From positions 1 through 64,000 of the forward strand of contig JBOEGN010000046.1 of the NCBI GenBank assembly GCA_050633445.1: a stretch of 64,000 nt of DNA, given 5' to 3'. Below, piece by piece: positions 42,741-51,332 of the stretch; position 1 is the first letter of the stretch, and every line of letters starts with the position of its first letter. The notes below the pieces were generated by a model. The model had not been told where the DNA came from. It worked only from the letters and a program-made list of their open reading frames with translations, and made no database searches. The stretch is from Thalassobius sp050633445. GTDB taxonomy: Bacteria > Pseudomonadota > Alphaproteobacteria > Rhodobacterales > Rhodobacteraceae. Made by a program: the position numbers and the translations under genes.

Positions 42741-43552
42741 CAGGCTGCGGCCTCGTATTGTGCGGCCTTCCAGAACAGGCGGTCAAAATTGGCCTGAGTC
42801 TGAGCGGCGAAATCGGCGTAATCCATGCCAAAGACCTCGGCACCGACTTTAGCGGTGTGGACGGTGTAGCCCGGCTCGTTGCGTTTCCCACGGAAGGGTT
42901 TGGGGGCCAGGTAGGGGCTGTCGGTTTCCACCAGGATACGGTCAACCGGGGCGGCTGCGAAAATATCGCGGACCTCGGTGCTTTTGGGGAAGGTGGCGAT
43001 GCCGGACATGGACAGATAGAACCCCAGCTCCAACGCGGTTTTTGCCAGCTCGGGACCAGAAGTGTAGCAATGCATCACACAACTGAAGGCACCATTGGCA
43101 TGTTCGGCGGACAGGATGTCGGCCATGTCCTGATCAGCATCACGCGAGTGGATGATCAGCGGCAGGCCGGTCTGGCGCGCGGCCTCGATATGGATGGGCA
43201 GGGATTGCTTCTGCACCTCGGCGCTGTCAGCGGTATAGTGATAATCCAGCCCGGTTTCGCCAATGCCCACGAATTTTGGATGCTTGGCCAGCGCGAGCAG
43301 TTCGTCAACCGTGGCCATGGGCTCGTCTGCGGCGCTCATCGGGTGGGTGCCTGCGGCATAGAAAACGGGTGCGTGCGCCTCGGCGATGGCGCGGACCTGG
43401 GGCTCGTTCTTCAGACGCGTGCAGATGGTGACCATGCGGGTCACGCCGGCCTCAAGCGCGCGGGCAATCACCTCGGGGCGTTCCGCGTCAAAATCGGGAA
43501 AGTCCAGGTGGCAATGGCTGTCGGTGATCTGGATCGGTGCGTCTGCGGTCAT
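42740..43552 (-). CDS. tatD: TatD-family metal-dependent deoxyribonuclease
   Basis: 270 residues with the TIM-barrel amidohydrolase-like motifs: DSHCHLDF near residue 11, GETGLDYHY near 97 and IHSRDAD near 134, plus the late ETDSPYLAPKPFRG near 209. These bind two metals. TatD proteins are 3'-5' exonucleases linked to DNA repair. Placed after holB and before the MBL hydrolase, all on the minus strand. Confidence 0.92.
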   Translation of the reverse strand: MTADAPIQITDSHCHLDFPDFDAERPEVIARALEAGVTRMVTICTRLKNEPQVRAIAEAHAPVFYAAGTHPMSAADEPMATVDELLALAKHPKFVGIGETGLDYHYTADSAEVQKQSLPIHIEAARQTGLPLIIHSRDADQDMADILSAEHANGAFSCVMHCYTSGPELAKTALELGFYLSMSGIATFPKSTEVRDIFAAAPVDRILVETDSPYLAPKPFRGKRNEPGYTVHTAKVGAEVFGMDYADFAAQTQANFDRLFWKAAQYEAAA

Positions 43553-43584
43553 GGTTCTTCCCTGGAAACTGCCACAGGGCGGGA

Positions 43585-44730
43585 TCAGCCCGCAGCGGTT
43601 TGCTGTATCTTGAAAACCGTATCTAGGATCAATGCGGTGGGGTCAAGGTTGACTGCCCGGCCATGCTGCATCCGGGCGCTGATCTGCTGAGCGGTCAGGG
43701 CCCATGCCTGTGCCTTGTGCGGATTGGGGGACAGGCGGGTCAGCAGCGTCGCCTCGCCGGGGACAGCCTCGGTCTGTGGGGGCTGACCCATCGCGCCCGT
43801 GCGGGCAAGTCGGGCCATAAGCAGGTCGTTCAGGCCCAGCAACAGGTTCAGTTTCGCGTCTGCACCGCGCGCGGCGGCGGCCTCGGCCAGTTTCAGGGCG
43901 CGGGCGCGGTCCAGTTGGGGCAGGGTCGAATACAGCCCTACCAGTTCCTGATACATCTGCATCCCGCCAAGATTGACCAGACGGATCGCCTCGCCGACCG
44001 AGCCTGCGGCCAATTCGGCCAGACCAGCGGGGTTCACGGGCAATTCAATCTGCGCCTGATCCAACGCCAGTGTCATGTCTTGGGGCGACAGAGGCGACAG
44101 GCGCAGCTCGCGGCAACGAGACCGGATCGTGGGCAAAAGACGCGTGGGCTGGTGGCAGATCAACAGCAGCGTGGTGTTTGCAGGCGGCTCTTCCAACACT
44201 TTCAGCAGGGCATTCGCAGCGCTGACATTCATTTCATCGGCGGCATCTACAATCACAACACGCCGTCCACCATCAGCCGCAGAAAGACCAAAGAAATTTT
44301 TCAGCCTGCGGACCTCGTCGACACGTATTTCGGCGGCGAATTTGCCGTCGCGCAGGTTCTTGTCGCGGTCAGACTCGGTGGACCCGGCCCCGCCGCGGCG
44401 CAGCAGAAATAGGCCGGGTTCGGACATCGCATGGATGCGATGGGCCACTGGATGATCGGGCGAGATATCCAGGCTGTCCAGCGCAGGCGGTCCGCCGAAC
44501 ATGTCGTTGCCGTCATCCAAGGGCGTCGCCAGCAGGAAACGAGCGATTTGCCAAGCCAGGGTCGCCTTGCCCACACCGCGCGGGCCTGTGATCAGCCAGC
44601 CATGATGCAAACGACCCGCGTTGAAGGCCTGTAGGAAATCGGCCTGCGCCGCGTCCTGTCCGATCACGCGGGCGGTTTCGCGGGGATGCGGTGCGCCCTC
44701 GATCCGATCTGCTTGGGGAAGGTCACTCAT
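43585..44730 (-). CDS. holB: DNA polymerase III subunit delta'
   Basis: 381 residues of AAA+ clamp-loader type. GPRGVGKATLAWQIARF near residue 50 is the P-loop region; VIVDAADEMNVSAANALLKVLEEPP near 158 is the Walker B/sensor 1 region characteristic of delta'. It serves as the stator of the clamp loader in DNA replication. Stop of tmk overlaps its ATG by 4 bases, and tatD follows 32 bases downstream. Confidence 0.93.
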   Translation of the reverse strand: MSDLPQADRIEGAPHPRETARVIGQDAAQADFLQAFNAGRLHHGWLITGPRGVGKATLAWQIARFLLATPLDDGNDMFGGPPALDSLDISPDHPVAHRIHAMSEPGLFLLRRGGAGSTESDRDKNLRDGKFAAEIRVDEVRRLKNFFGLSAADGGRRVVIVDAADEMNVSAANALLKVLEEPPANTTLLLICHQPTRLLPTIRSRCRELRLSPLSPQDMTLALDQAQIELPVNPAGLAELAAGSVGEAIRLVNLGGMQMYQELVGLYSTLPQLDRARALKLAEAAAARGADAKLNLLLGLNDLLMARLARTGAMGQPPQTEAVPGEATLLTRLSPNPHKAQAWALTAQQISARMQHGRAVNLDPTALILDTVFKIQQTAAG

Positions 44731-45347
44731 GGCAGGCGCGAGGTGATGGTGGACAGAACACGCGCGGCCACATTTTCCATGCTGTCATCTCCGTCAATCA
44801 CCATGAAGCGATCGCTGAACTCCTGCGCCAGCGACAGAAAACCAGTGCGCATTTTCAGCTGCAAATCCTCGCCAAAAGACTCGAACCGCTCTTCGATGCC
44901 TTGGCGCGACAGGGCGCGCGACAATCCAACAGCCGGGTCCATGTCGATCAAAACGGTGACGTCAGGCTCTTGTCCGATCATCAGGTTGTGCAGCGTGTCC
45001 ACCGTCTGGCGCAGGTCGCCCCGACTGAGGCCCTGATACATCCGGGTCGAGTCCGCAAAGCGGTCGCAGATCACCACCTTACCTGCGTCCAGCGCTGGGC
45101 GGATCGTACGCTCCAGATGGTCGCGGCGGGCGGCGGTGAACAGCAACAGCTCGGTCTCAGCGGACCAGCGATCCGGGTCGCCTTGCAGGACCAACGCGCG
45201 GATTTCCTCGGCACCCGGACTGCCGCCAGGTTCGCGGGTCAGCACGACTTCGCGGCCCTGAGCCTGCAATGTCTCGGCCAGCAGTCGGGCCTGCGTGGAT
45301 TTTCCTGATCCGTCGATGCCTTCGAAACTGATGAAAAGTCCGGTCAA
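44727..45347 (-). CDS. tmk: Thymidylate kinase
   Basis: 206 residues. P-loop FEGIDGSGKSTQARLLAE near residue 8, the DRF motif as CDRFADSTRMYQG near 93 and LIDMDPAVGLSRALSR near 132 for the lid region are diagnostic. Phosphorylates dTMP to dTDP. Overlaps dacA's stop and holB's start, forming a compact dacA-tmk-holB-tatD-MBL unit typical of Rhodobacterales. Confidence 0.95.
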   Translation of the reverse strand: MTGLFISFEGIDGSGKSTQARLLAETLQAQGREVVLTREPGGSPGAEEIRALVLQGDPDRWSAETELLLFTAARRDHLERTIRPALDAGKVVICDRFADSTRMYQGLSRGDLRQTVDTLHNLMIGQEPDVTVLIDMDPAVGLSRALSRQGIEERFESFGEDLQLKMRTGFLSLAQEFSDRFMVIDGDDSMENVAARVLSTITSRLP

Positions 45348-46513
45348 GTGGCACCCTCGGGGCCGTCATTCAAACGGCCAAGCAGAATTTGCGCTACCGT
45401 CGTGACGCGCGAGATAAAGCCCCCCTTGGCCACGTCCCGTTCGGCCACAAGCGGCACCTGAACCGGGGTCATGCCAGCGGGTTTCAGAACCAGCGTCGCG
45501 ATCTCTTGCCCCTGTTTCACGGGGGCGGCGATGGGGCCGTTATAGACCACCTCGGCCTCGACCTGCTTGGCGTTCAACGCGGGCAGCAGGGCAGTCAAAT
45601 CCTGAGCAGGCACCAGTCCGACGCGGGGTTCATCCCCCATCCAGATATCAGCCTGCGCGATCACGGTTCCGGCCTTGGCGACCGGGCGCTGAACAAATTG
45701 GCGAAAGGCCCAGTTCACAATTGCCTCGGATTCTTCGGCGCGGGCGGCGGCGCTTGCCAGGCCAGAAATAACGAAAATCACCCGCCGATTGCCCTGTTTG
45801 GCCGATCCAACCAGGCCATAGCCGGCCTCTTGGGTATGGCCAGTTTTCAGGCCGTCAGCGCCGATGCCTAAGCCCAGTAACGGGTTGCGGTTGGTTGTGT
45901 TCTGCGGGGCCCGCCCGTCAAAGCTGAACTCGCGTTCGGCGAACAGGGGGTAAAATTCGGGGAAATCCGTGATCAGAAGATTGGCCAGAATCGCCAAATC
46001 CTGCATCGACATACGGTGCCCGGCCTGAGGCCAGCCGTTCGAATTGGTAAACGTTGAATTTTCCATCCCCATCTGGCGAGAGCGGGTGGTCATCATCCGC
46101 GCAAAACCGGCCTCGGTCCCGTCGGGGCTCAGGGCTTCGGCAAGCACGGCGCAGGCGTCATTGCCTGACAGCACGATGATGCCGCGCAGCAGATCCTCGA
46201 CCCGGACCCGATCCGTGGTGTCCAGAAACATAGTGGACCCGCCATAGTTCATCGCATGTTGCGACACGGGCAGGCGTTCGTTCAGGGTCAGACGGCCGTC
46301 GCGAACCGCCTCGAAGGCCATGTACAACGTCATCAGTTTGGACATCGAGGCAGGCGGCAACGGCACCTCGGCGTTTTTGTCCAGCAGCACAGTTCCCGTT
46401 GTCTGATCAATCACATAGGCCGAGCTGGCGCGGGTATCGAACGCCGCAGCGGGGCCGGTCAGCAACGCCGTCATCAGCGTCATGCCAATCAATTTGCGTA
46501 GAACGCGTTTCAT
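45344..46513 (-). CDS. dacA: D-alanyl-D-alanine carboxypeptidase (PBP5/6 type)
   Basis: 389 residues with a signal peptide (LIGMTLMTALLTGPAAAF). The serine peptidase triad is visible: S-x-x-K as PASMSKLM near residue 56, S-G-N as VLSGNDAC near 117 and K-T-G as LKTGHTQEAGYG near 222. A C-terminal PBP5-like beta domain with an amphipathic tail anchors it to the membrane. Trims peptidoglycan pentapeptides in the periplasm. Overlaps tmk by 4 bases; the SPOR lipoprotein gene lies 16 bases upstream. Confidence 0.94.
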   Translation of the reverse strand: MKRVLRKLIGMTLMTALLTGPAAAFDTRASSAYVIDQTTGTVLLDKNAEVPLPPASMSKLMTLYMAFEAVRDGRLTLNERLPVSQHAMNYGGSTMFLDTTDRVRVEDLLRGIIVLSGNDACAVLAEALSPDGTEAGFARMMTTRSRQMGMENSTFTNSNGWPQAGHRMSMQDLAILANLLITDFPEFYPLFAEREFSFDGRAPQNTTNRNPLLGLGIGADGLKTGHTQEAGYGLVGSAKQGNRRVIFVISGLASAAARAEESEAIVNWAFRQFVQRPVAKAGTVIAQADIWMGDEPRVGLVPAQDLTALLPALNAKQVEAEVVYNGPIAAPVKQGQEIATLVLKPAGMTPVQVPLVAERDVAKGGFISRVTTVAQILLGRLNDGPEGAT

Positions 46514-46528
46514 GCCGTGCTCCTTTTA

Positions 46529-47398
46529 TCAGCCCTTGACCGCGTAAGCGTCGCCAAAGCCCTTGGCTTTGATCTTTTTCAGGTTCGAGGTCCGCTCGGC
46601 TGCGGTTTTCGCCGGGCCCACAATCACCCGCCAGAAGGTTTTACCCTTGGAGGTCTGCTTTTTCACAGCGGCCTTCAGACCCACAGATTTCATCGTCTTG
46701 GCGGCGGATTTCGCATTGGCTTCGACGCTGAAAATGCCGATCTGGACATAAGGTTTTTCAAGCCCGGAACTGGCGCGTTTCGGCGCGACGGCGGGTTTTG
46801 CCTTGGCCTCGGCCTTTTCGATCGCTTTTTCCGCGGACTTGATCGGATCCAGTGGTTTTTCTTCAATCTTGCCGTCTGCCGGGGCTGTTGGTTTTTCCTC
46901 GGCCTTCTTGGAGTCCGGTGCGGAGGCCGGCGCCGGGGGCGGGGTTTCCTCGATCTGTTCACGGCGCAGCGCGGTCACGTTCAGCTGCACAGGCTTGCCT
47001 GCCAGCACCCCAAGCGCAGTTGCCGCATCCGAGGATACCTGCAAGCGCGGCCCCGGATTTTCGCGTTCACGACGGAACAACGCGCCGATGACGAATTTGT
47101 CATTGGTGGAATTGCGGATAATCACGCGTTCAGGCTCGATCACGTCTGGATGCGCCACCCAGACCCCGCCCAACGAGGGGCGTCCATCCCAAAGACCGGC
47201 CTCGGTCACCTGGAAAACGTCTGGTGCCTCGACGTCGCGTTCGATCAGTTTGACCGAACGGGTCCCACCAGAACTGCCTTCGTCCGCTGGTTTTTTGTTT
47301 AAAAACTGAAAGTTACCGTCCTCGCAGGCCGTAAGCACCGCCATGGCCCCAACCAGTAACGTCATCCGCATTCCCGAGCGTTTCACCCCTGAAATCAT
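46529..47398 (-). CDS. SPOR-domain lipoprotein
   Basis: 289 residues. The lipobox VLTAC places the acylated cysteine near residue 25. A middle low-complexity Lys/Glu/Ala/Pro segment is followed by a C-terminal SPOR domain (about 205-289, YVQIGIFSVEANAKSAAKTM, ending AKGFGDAYAVKG). SPOR domains bind denuded glycan at the septum, fitting its place beside dacA. ATG 47398 with AGGCAGG upstream is preferred over a GTG at 47404. May be RlpA-related or another division lipoprotein, but the double-psi barrel motif is not obvious. Confidence 0.82.
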   Translation of the reverse strand: MISGVKRSGMRMTLLVGAMAVLTACEDGNFQFLNKKPADEGSSGGTRSVKLIERDVEAPDVFQVTEAGLWDGRPSLGGVWVAHPDVIEPERVIIRNSTNDKFVIGALFRRERENPGPRLQVSSDAATALGVLAGKPVQLNVTALRREQIEETPPPAPASAPDSKKAEEKPTAPADGKIEEKPLDPIKSAEKAIEKAEAKAKPAVAPKRASSGLEKPYVQIGIFSVEANAKSAAKTMKSVGLKAAVKKQTSKGKTFWRVIVGPAKTAAERTSNLKKIKAKGFGDAYAVKG

Positions 47399-47680
47399 GT
47401 TCACCTGCCTATTGCCTGCTCACGTGGTTCACCCACCGTTGTCCCCACGCACAAAGCCGATGCATCTCCCCAGATGGTCAGCTTGCCTCGTGCGTTGTGC
47501 GCAGTGTAGCGACATGCCCCTGCCAATGAAAGTCCGGGAGCACTGCTCGGCGGAATTTCACATTTTGACGGTCAGGCCCCTGATTGGGCGCGTTTAGCAA
47601 GAGAATGGGGCTTGAGCTTGGGCGGGCTTCGATTTACCTCTGCGGACGTTGAGCGAGCAGGGATCTGCCCGGACAACACC

Positions 47681-47770
47681 GGAAGCGTGGCCGAGCGGTT
47701 GAAGGCACTGGTCTTGAAAACCAGCAACGGGGAAACTCGTTCGTGGGTTCGAATCCCACCGCTTCCGCCA
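47681..47770 (+). tRNA. tRNA-Ser (anticodon TGA)
   Basis: Type II tRNA: acceptor GGAAGCG/CGCTTCC, anticodon stem CTGGT/ACCAG with loop CTTGAAA giving TGA, a long variable arm (about 17 bases) and T arm CGTGG-GTTCGAAT-CCCAC, encoded GCCA. Decodes UCA and related serine codons. It borders the start of the catabolic gene region to its right. Confidence 0.95.
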
Positions 47771-48001
47771 TTACTCTTTGAAATTATGTCGTAAATCTGG
47801 GGTCCGTTCGACCTGCTTTCCAAATGACCCGCCTAAGAAGGTACGCTTGTGAATGTCCTGCGCTCGTTGTTTTGTGCGATAGGGCAACAAGAGCGGCGTC
47901 AAAGAATGGCATCAGATGTCCTTGAGCACGTAGATACGCAGACAAACAGTCTTTCAGAAAATGAGACGCGACGTTTCCAGCGGAATAGCGAAGATGCGCA
48001 G

Positions 48002-49618
48002 CTAGCCCCGTTCGCGGACTGCTTTCGGCGGGACGCTCCAGAAGCTTTCGGCTCGGGCGCGGCTCCAGCGATTCATATAGCCGAACTTGTCCGCTTCACC
48101 ACGCAGCAGGAAACCTTCGGGCAGATAGGGGTAAATCTCGTCGCCAGTGACCATGTCGCGGTCTTTCTCGCGCATTAGCATGTGGTGAGGCAGGAAATCG
48201 CAGGGATGATCCAGGCCAGCCGCGCCGGTTATCTCGGCCAATGCTTTCATAGTATTCTTATGGAATCGGTAGACCCGTTCAGATTTGCTGGGCACGTGCA
48301 AAGCGCGCGAGCGCGCCTTGTCTTGCGTTGCCACACCCACGGGGCAATGGTTTGTGTGACAGGCTTGGGCTTGAATACAGCCAATCGAGAACATGAATCC
48401 GCGTGCCGAATTGGTCCAGTCAGCGCCAAGTGCGAGGATACGGGCGATGTCGAATGCGGTGACCATTTTCGCTGACGCGCCCAGCTTGATCCGGTCACGC
48501 AGCCCTGCACCGCGCAGAGTATTGTGCGCAAATGTGAGCCCTTCGACCAAGGGCATGCCGAGGTGGTCGGCAAACTCCACCGGGGCGGCGCCGGTGCCGC
48601 CCTCTTTGCCGTCAATAACGATGAAATCAGGCACGATATCGGTTTCCAACATTGCCTTGACCATGCACATGAATTCCCGTCGGTGGCCGATGCACATCTT
48701 GAGACCGACAGGCTTTCCGCCTGACAGATCGCGCAAGCGGCCCACAAATTCACACAGTTCCAGTGGCGTGGAAAATTCCGGGTGGCTGGCTGGTGATACG
48801 CAGTCGACTCCCATCGGCACGCCCCGCGCCTCGGCGATTTCTTCCGAGATTTTCGAGGCCGGGAGCACGCCACCATGGCCCGGCTTTGCGCCTTGGCTGA
48901 GCTTCAGTTCGATCATTTTGACCTGCGGATCGCCGGCTTGCTTGGCAAATTTGTCAGGATCAAACCGGCCTTCATTGGTACGGCATCCAAAGTAGCCCGA
49001 ACCAACCTGATAAATCAGATCTGCCCCACCTTGCCTGTGATAGCGGCTGATCCCCCCCTCGCCAGTATCTTGGGCGAAACCGCCCTTTTTCGCGCCGGTA
49101 TTCAGGGCCAAGATCGCGTTTGAGGAGAGCGCACCAAAGCTCATCGCAGAGATGTTGTAGATCGACAGATCATAGGGCTGTTTGCATTCGGTGCCGCCGA
49201 CCCGAACCCGAAAGTCGTGATCCTCGATATGTTTTGGCATCACCGAATGGGTCAGCCATTGGAAGCCGGAATCATAGACGCGCTGACGGGTCCCAAAAGG
49301 GCGCTTGTCCTCCACCCCTTTGGCGCGCTGATAGATGATCGAACGTTCGTCGCGCGAAAATGGTTCCTCGTCCTGATCGCTTTCGATCAGGTATTGCCGG
49401 ATTTCCGGTCTGATCCCTTCGAACAGAAACCGCATATGGCCGATCACCGGGTAGTTTCGCAGGATCGCATGACGCGGTTGCACCATGTCGCAAATGCCAA
49501 GAATCATGAAGCCTGAGAACAAGATAAAGGGGATCAGGAACCAAGCGCTAAATACGATCCCAATCAGGGATAGAGCGGCCAGAAGTGTGACCGAAACAAA
49601 GACAAAATAGCGTCCCAT
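48002..49618 (-). CDS. Membrane-anchored FMN-binding glutamate synthase family protein
   Basis: 538 residues. Two N-terminal membrane helices (about residues 4-45) are followed by a glutamate-synthase FMN barrel: YNISAMSFGALSSNAILALN near 155, GEGGISRYHRQGGADLIYQ near 190, the GKEGGTGAAPVEF motif near 318 and a cysteine cluster CIQAQACHTNHCPVG near 424 that likely binds a 3Fe-4S centre. The amidotransferase domain of GltB is absent, so ammonia or a different donor or acceptor is used. It lies next to, and may be transcribed with, the GS-like and Rieske genes; a partner role in amine chemistry is inferred. Confidence 0.85.
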   Translation of the reverse strand: MGRYFVFVSVTLLAALSLIGIVFSAWFLIPFILFSGFMILGICDMVQPRHAILRNYPVIGHMRFLFEGIRPEIRQYLIESDQDEEPFSRDERSIIYQRAKGVEDKRPFGTRQRVYDSGFQWLTHSVMPKHIEDHDFRVRVGGTECKQPYDLSIYNISAMSFGALSSNAILALNTGAKKGGFAQDTGEGGISRYHRQGGADLIYQVGSGYFGCRTNEGRFDPDKFAKQAGDPQVKMIELKLSQGAKPGHGGVLPASKISEEIAEARGVPMGVDCVSPASHPEFSTPLELCEFVGRLRDLSGGKPVGLKMCIGHRREFMCMVKAMLETDIVPDFIVIDGKEGGTGAAPVEFADHLGMPLVEGLTFAHNTLRGAGLRDRIKLGASAKMVTAFDIARILALGADWTNSARGFMFSIGCIQAQACHTNHCPVGVATQDKARSRALHVPSKSERVYRFHKNTMKALAEITGAAGLDHPCDFLPHHMLMREKDRDMVTGDEIYPYLPEGFLLRGEADKFGYMNRWSRARAESFWSVPPKAVRERG

Positions 49619-49850
49619 CGAGTATTTCCTTTGTCATCTTGGCCAGCTGCACCCGGCACAGTACGGTGGAAATATTACAAATCCCTTGCCAGATCTTGTA
49701 TGGCTTGCACCCCCTGAAAAGAGACTGTTTAACGGGTCAAGCCTACTGCGCACCCCCATCGCCGGGAAGCCCCTTTCGCCGCCTGATCGCGCGGCTTGGC
49801 GGGAGACAGATCATAGCGCGATCGCGATTCTTATGCGGCGGCTCTGCGCG

Positions 49851-51311
49851 CTACATGATCCCGAAATATTCTTGCTGCTCCCACTCGCTGACCGTTCCCA
49901 GATAGCGTTGCCACTCGGCACGCTTCAGGTGCGACAGGTAGCTGACGAAATCTGCCCCCAAGGTGTCGCGGAACAGCCCGGACGCCTCGAATGCTTCGAT
50001 TGCGGCGATCAGCGTGGCGGGCAGGGCGCTGCCAGTGCTGTCATAGGGCGTTTCGACAGGGGGCGGGGCGGTTAGGTCGGCGTTGAGCCCGGCAGCACCG
50101 GACAGAACCTGTGACGCAAAAAAGAAATAGGGATTTGCCGCAGGCTCTGCGACCCGGTTTTCAACGCGGCTAGCCGGATCACCGGGGGCGAACAGCGCGC
50201 GGATCATGGCACCACGGTTGTCGGCGCCCCACTCGATCCGGTCGGGGGCCAACTGGAAAGGCTGATAGCGTTTGTACCCGTTCACCGTCGGCGTGCTCAG
50301 CAGACAACTGGCAGGTGCGTGGTGCAGCAAGCCCGCGATCCAGGCCGACGCTTGGGGCGTCAACGCGCCCTCAGTTTCGGGAACAAAGACATTCCGGCCG
50401 GACCGATCAGTCAGGGACTGATGCAGATGCCAACCGCTGGCGGCGGTGTTTTCAAGCTTGGGCCGACACATGAAAGTCGCATGCAGCCCTTCGCGGGCGC
50501 AGACCTCTTTCACCATGGTGCGGAACCGGATCATATTGTCCGCATGCGCCATCGCGGGGGCCGGATCGAAGGTGAATTCAAACTGACTGGGGCCCATTTC
50601 CACCTCGGTCGAGCGCACGGGCAGTTCCAGCGCCTGTGCGTTGCGGCGCAGCACGTCCATCACCGGCTCCATCCGGTCGTAACTTGTCTCGGACAGAAAC
50701 TGATAGCCTTGATCCAGCAGACGGGTTTGCGGTGGGCGACCCGGCATGCCCGAGTCGTGATGCGCGAGCGCTGGATCGGTGACTTCGAAGACGTGAAACT
50801 CGACCTCCAGCCCGACTGTCAAATCATAGCCCAAATCGGCTAAACCGCTCAGAGCCTTACGCAATACCGGCCGCGGCGCAAAGGGCAGAGCCTGGCCATC
50901 GCGCGTGTAGGGATCGCAAAACAACCATGCCGAATGCGGTGACCAGGGCAGCACGCGGAACGTATCGGGATAGGGCACCAGCAGCATGTCCCCCGCGCCC
51001 CGAAGCGTTTTCAGGGGGCCTTCTGATGTGCCGTCCCAGACTGGAAACACTGTCCGGTTCGAGGTGTCTTTTAACAGCAACGTGCCTGGCACGTTCAGCC
51101 CGGCTCGAAAAACCGATGACAGCGCCGAGGCCACAATTGTTTTTCCACGCAGGACGCCATGCGGGTCGGTAAACACCACACGGACGGTCTCTAATCCGCC
51201 CTTTTCGGCCTGTTCAACCAGATCAGCGGCGCGGTCCAGTTGTTCCGATGACAGTAACCCGTCTTGCGCCAAACGCCCCGAGGAGAGGGTCTTTAAATGC
51301 GTCCGGCTCAT
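49851..51311 (-). CDS. Glutamine synthetase family ligase (gamma-glutamyl-amine type)
   Basis: 486 residues with the GS fold: N-terminal beta-grasp (FTDPHGVLRGKTIVAS), catalytic LEVEFHVFEV near residue 167, EVEMGPSQFEFTF near 240, the ammonium/ATP region ASGWHLHQSL near 307 and NGYKRYQPF near 360. It is closer to PuuA/GlnT-like gamma-glutamylamide synthetases than to true GlnA: it lacks the adenylylation loop and sits beside a Rieske oxygenase. Probably ligates glutamate to an amine using ATP. Separated by 21 bases from the Rieske gene upstream, so they are likely co-transcribed. Confidence 0.84.
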   Translation of the reverse strand: MSRTHLKTLSSGRLAQDGLLSSEQLDRAADLVEQAEKGGLETVRVVFTDPHGVLRGKTIVASALSSVFRAGLNVPGTLLLKDTSNRTVFPVWDGTSEGPLKTLRGAGDMLLVPYPDTFRVLPWSPHSAWLFCDPYTRDGQALPFAPRPVLRKALSGLADLGYDLTVGLEVEFHVFEVTDPALAHHDSGMPGRPPQTRLLDQGYQFLSETSYDRMEPVMDVLRRNAQALELPVRSTEVEMGPSQFEFTFDPAPAMAHADNMIRFRTMVKEVCAREGLHATFMCRPKLENTAASGWHLHQSLTDRSGRNVFVPETEGALTPQASAWIAGLLHHAPASCLLSTPTVNGYKRYQPFQLAPDRIEWGADNRGAMIRALFAPGDPASRVENRVAEPAANPYFFFASQVLSGAAGLNADLTAPPPVETPYDSTGSALPATLIAAIEAFEASGLFRDTLGADFVSYLSHLKRAEWQRYLGTVSEWEQQEYFGIM

Positions 51312-51332
51312 GGGTGGGTCCTTTCGATCAGC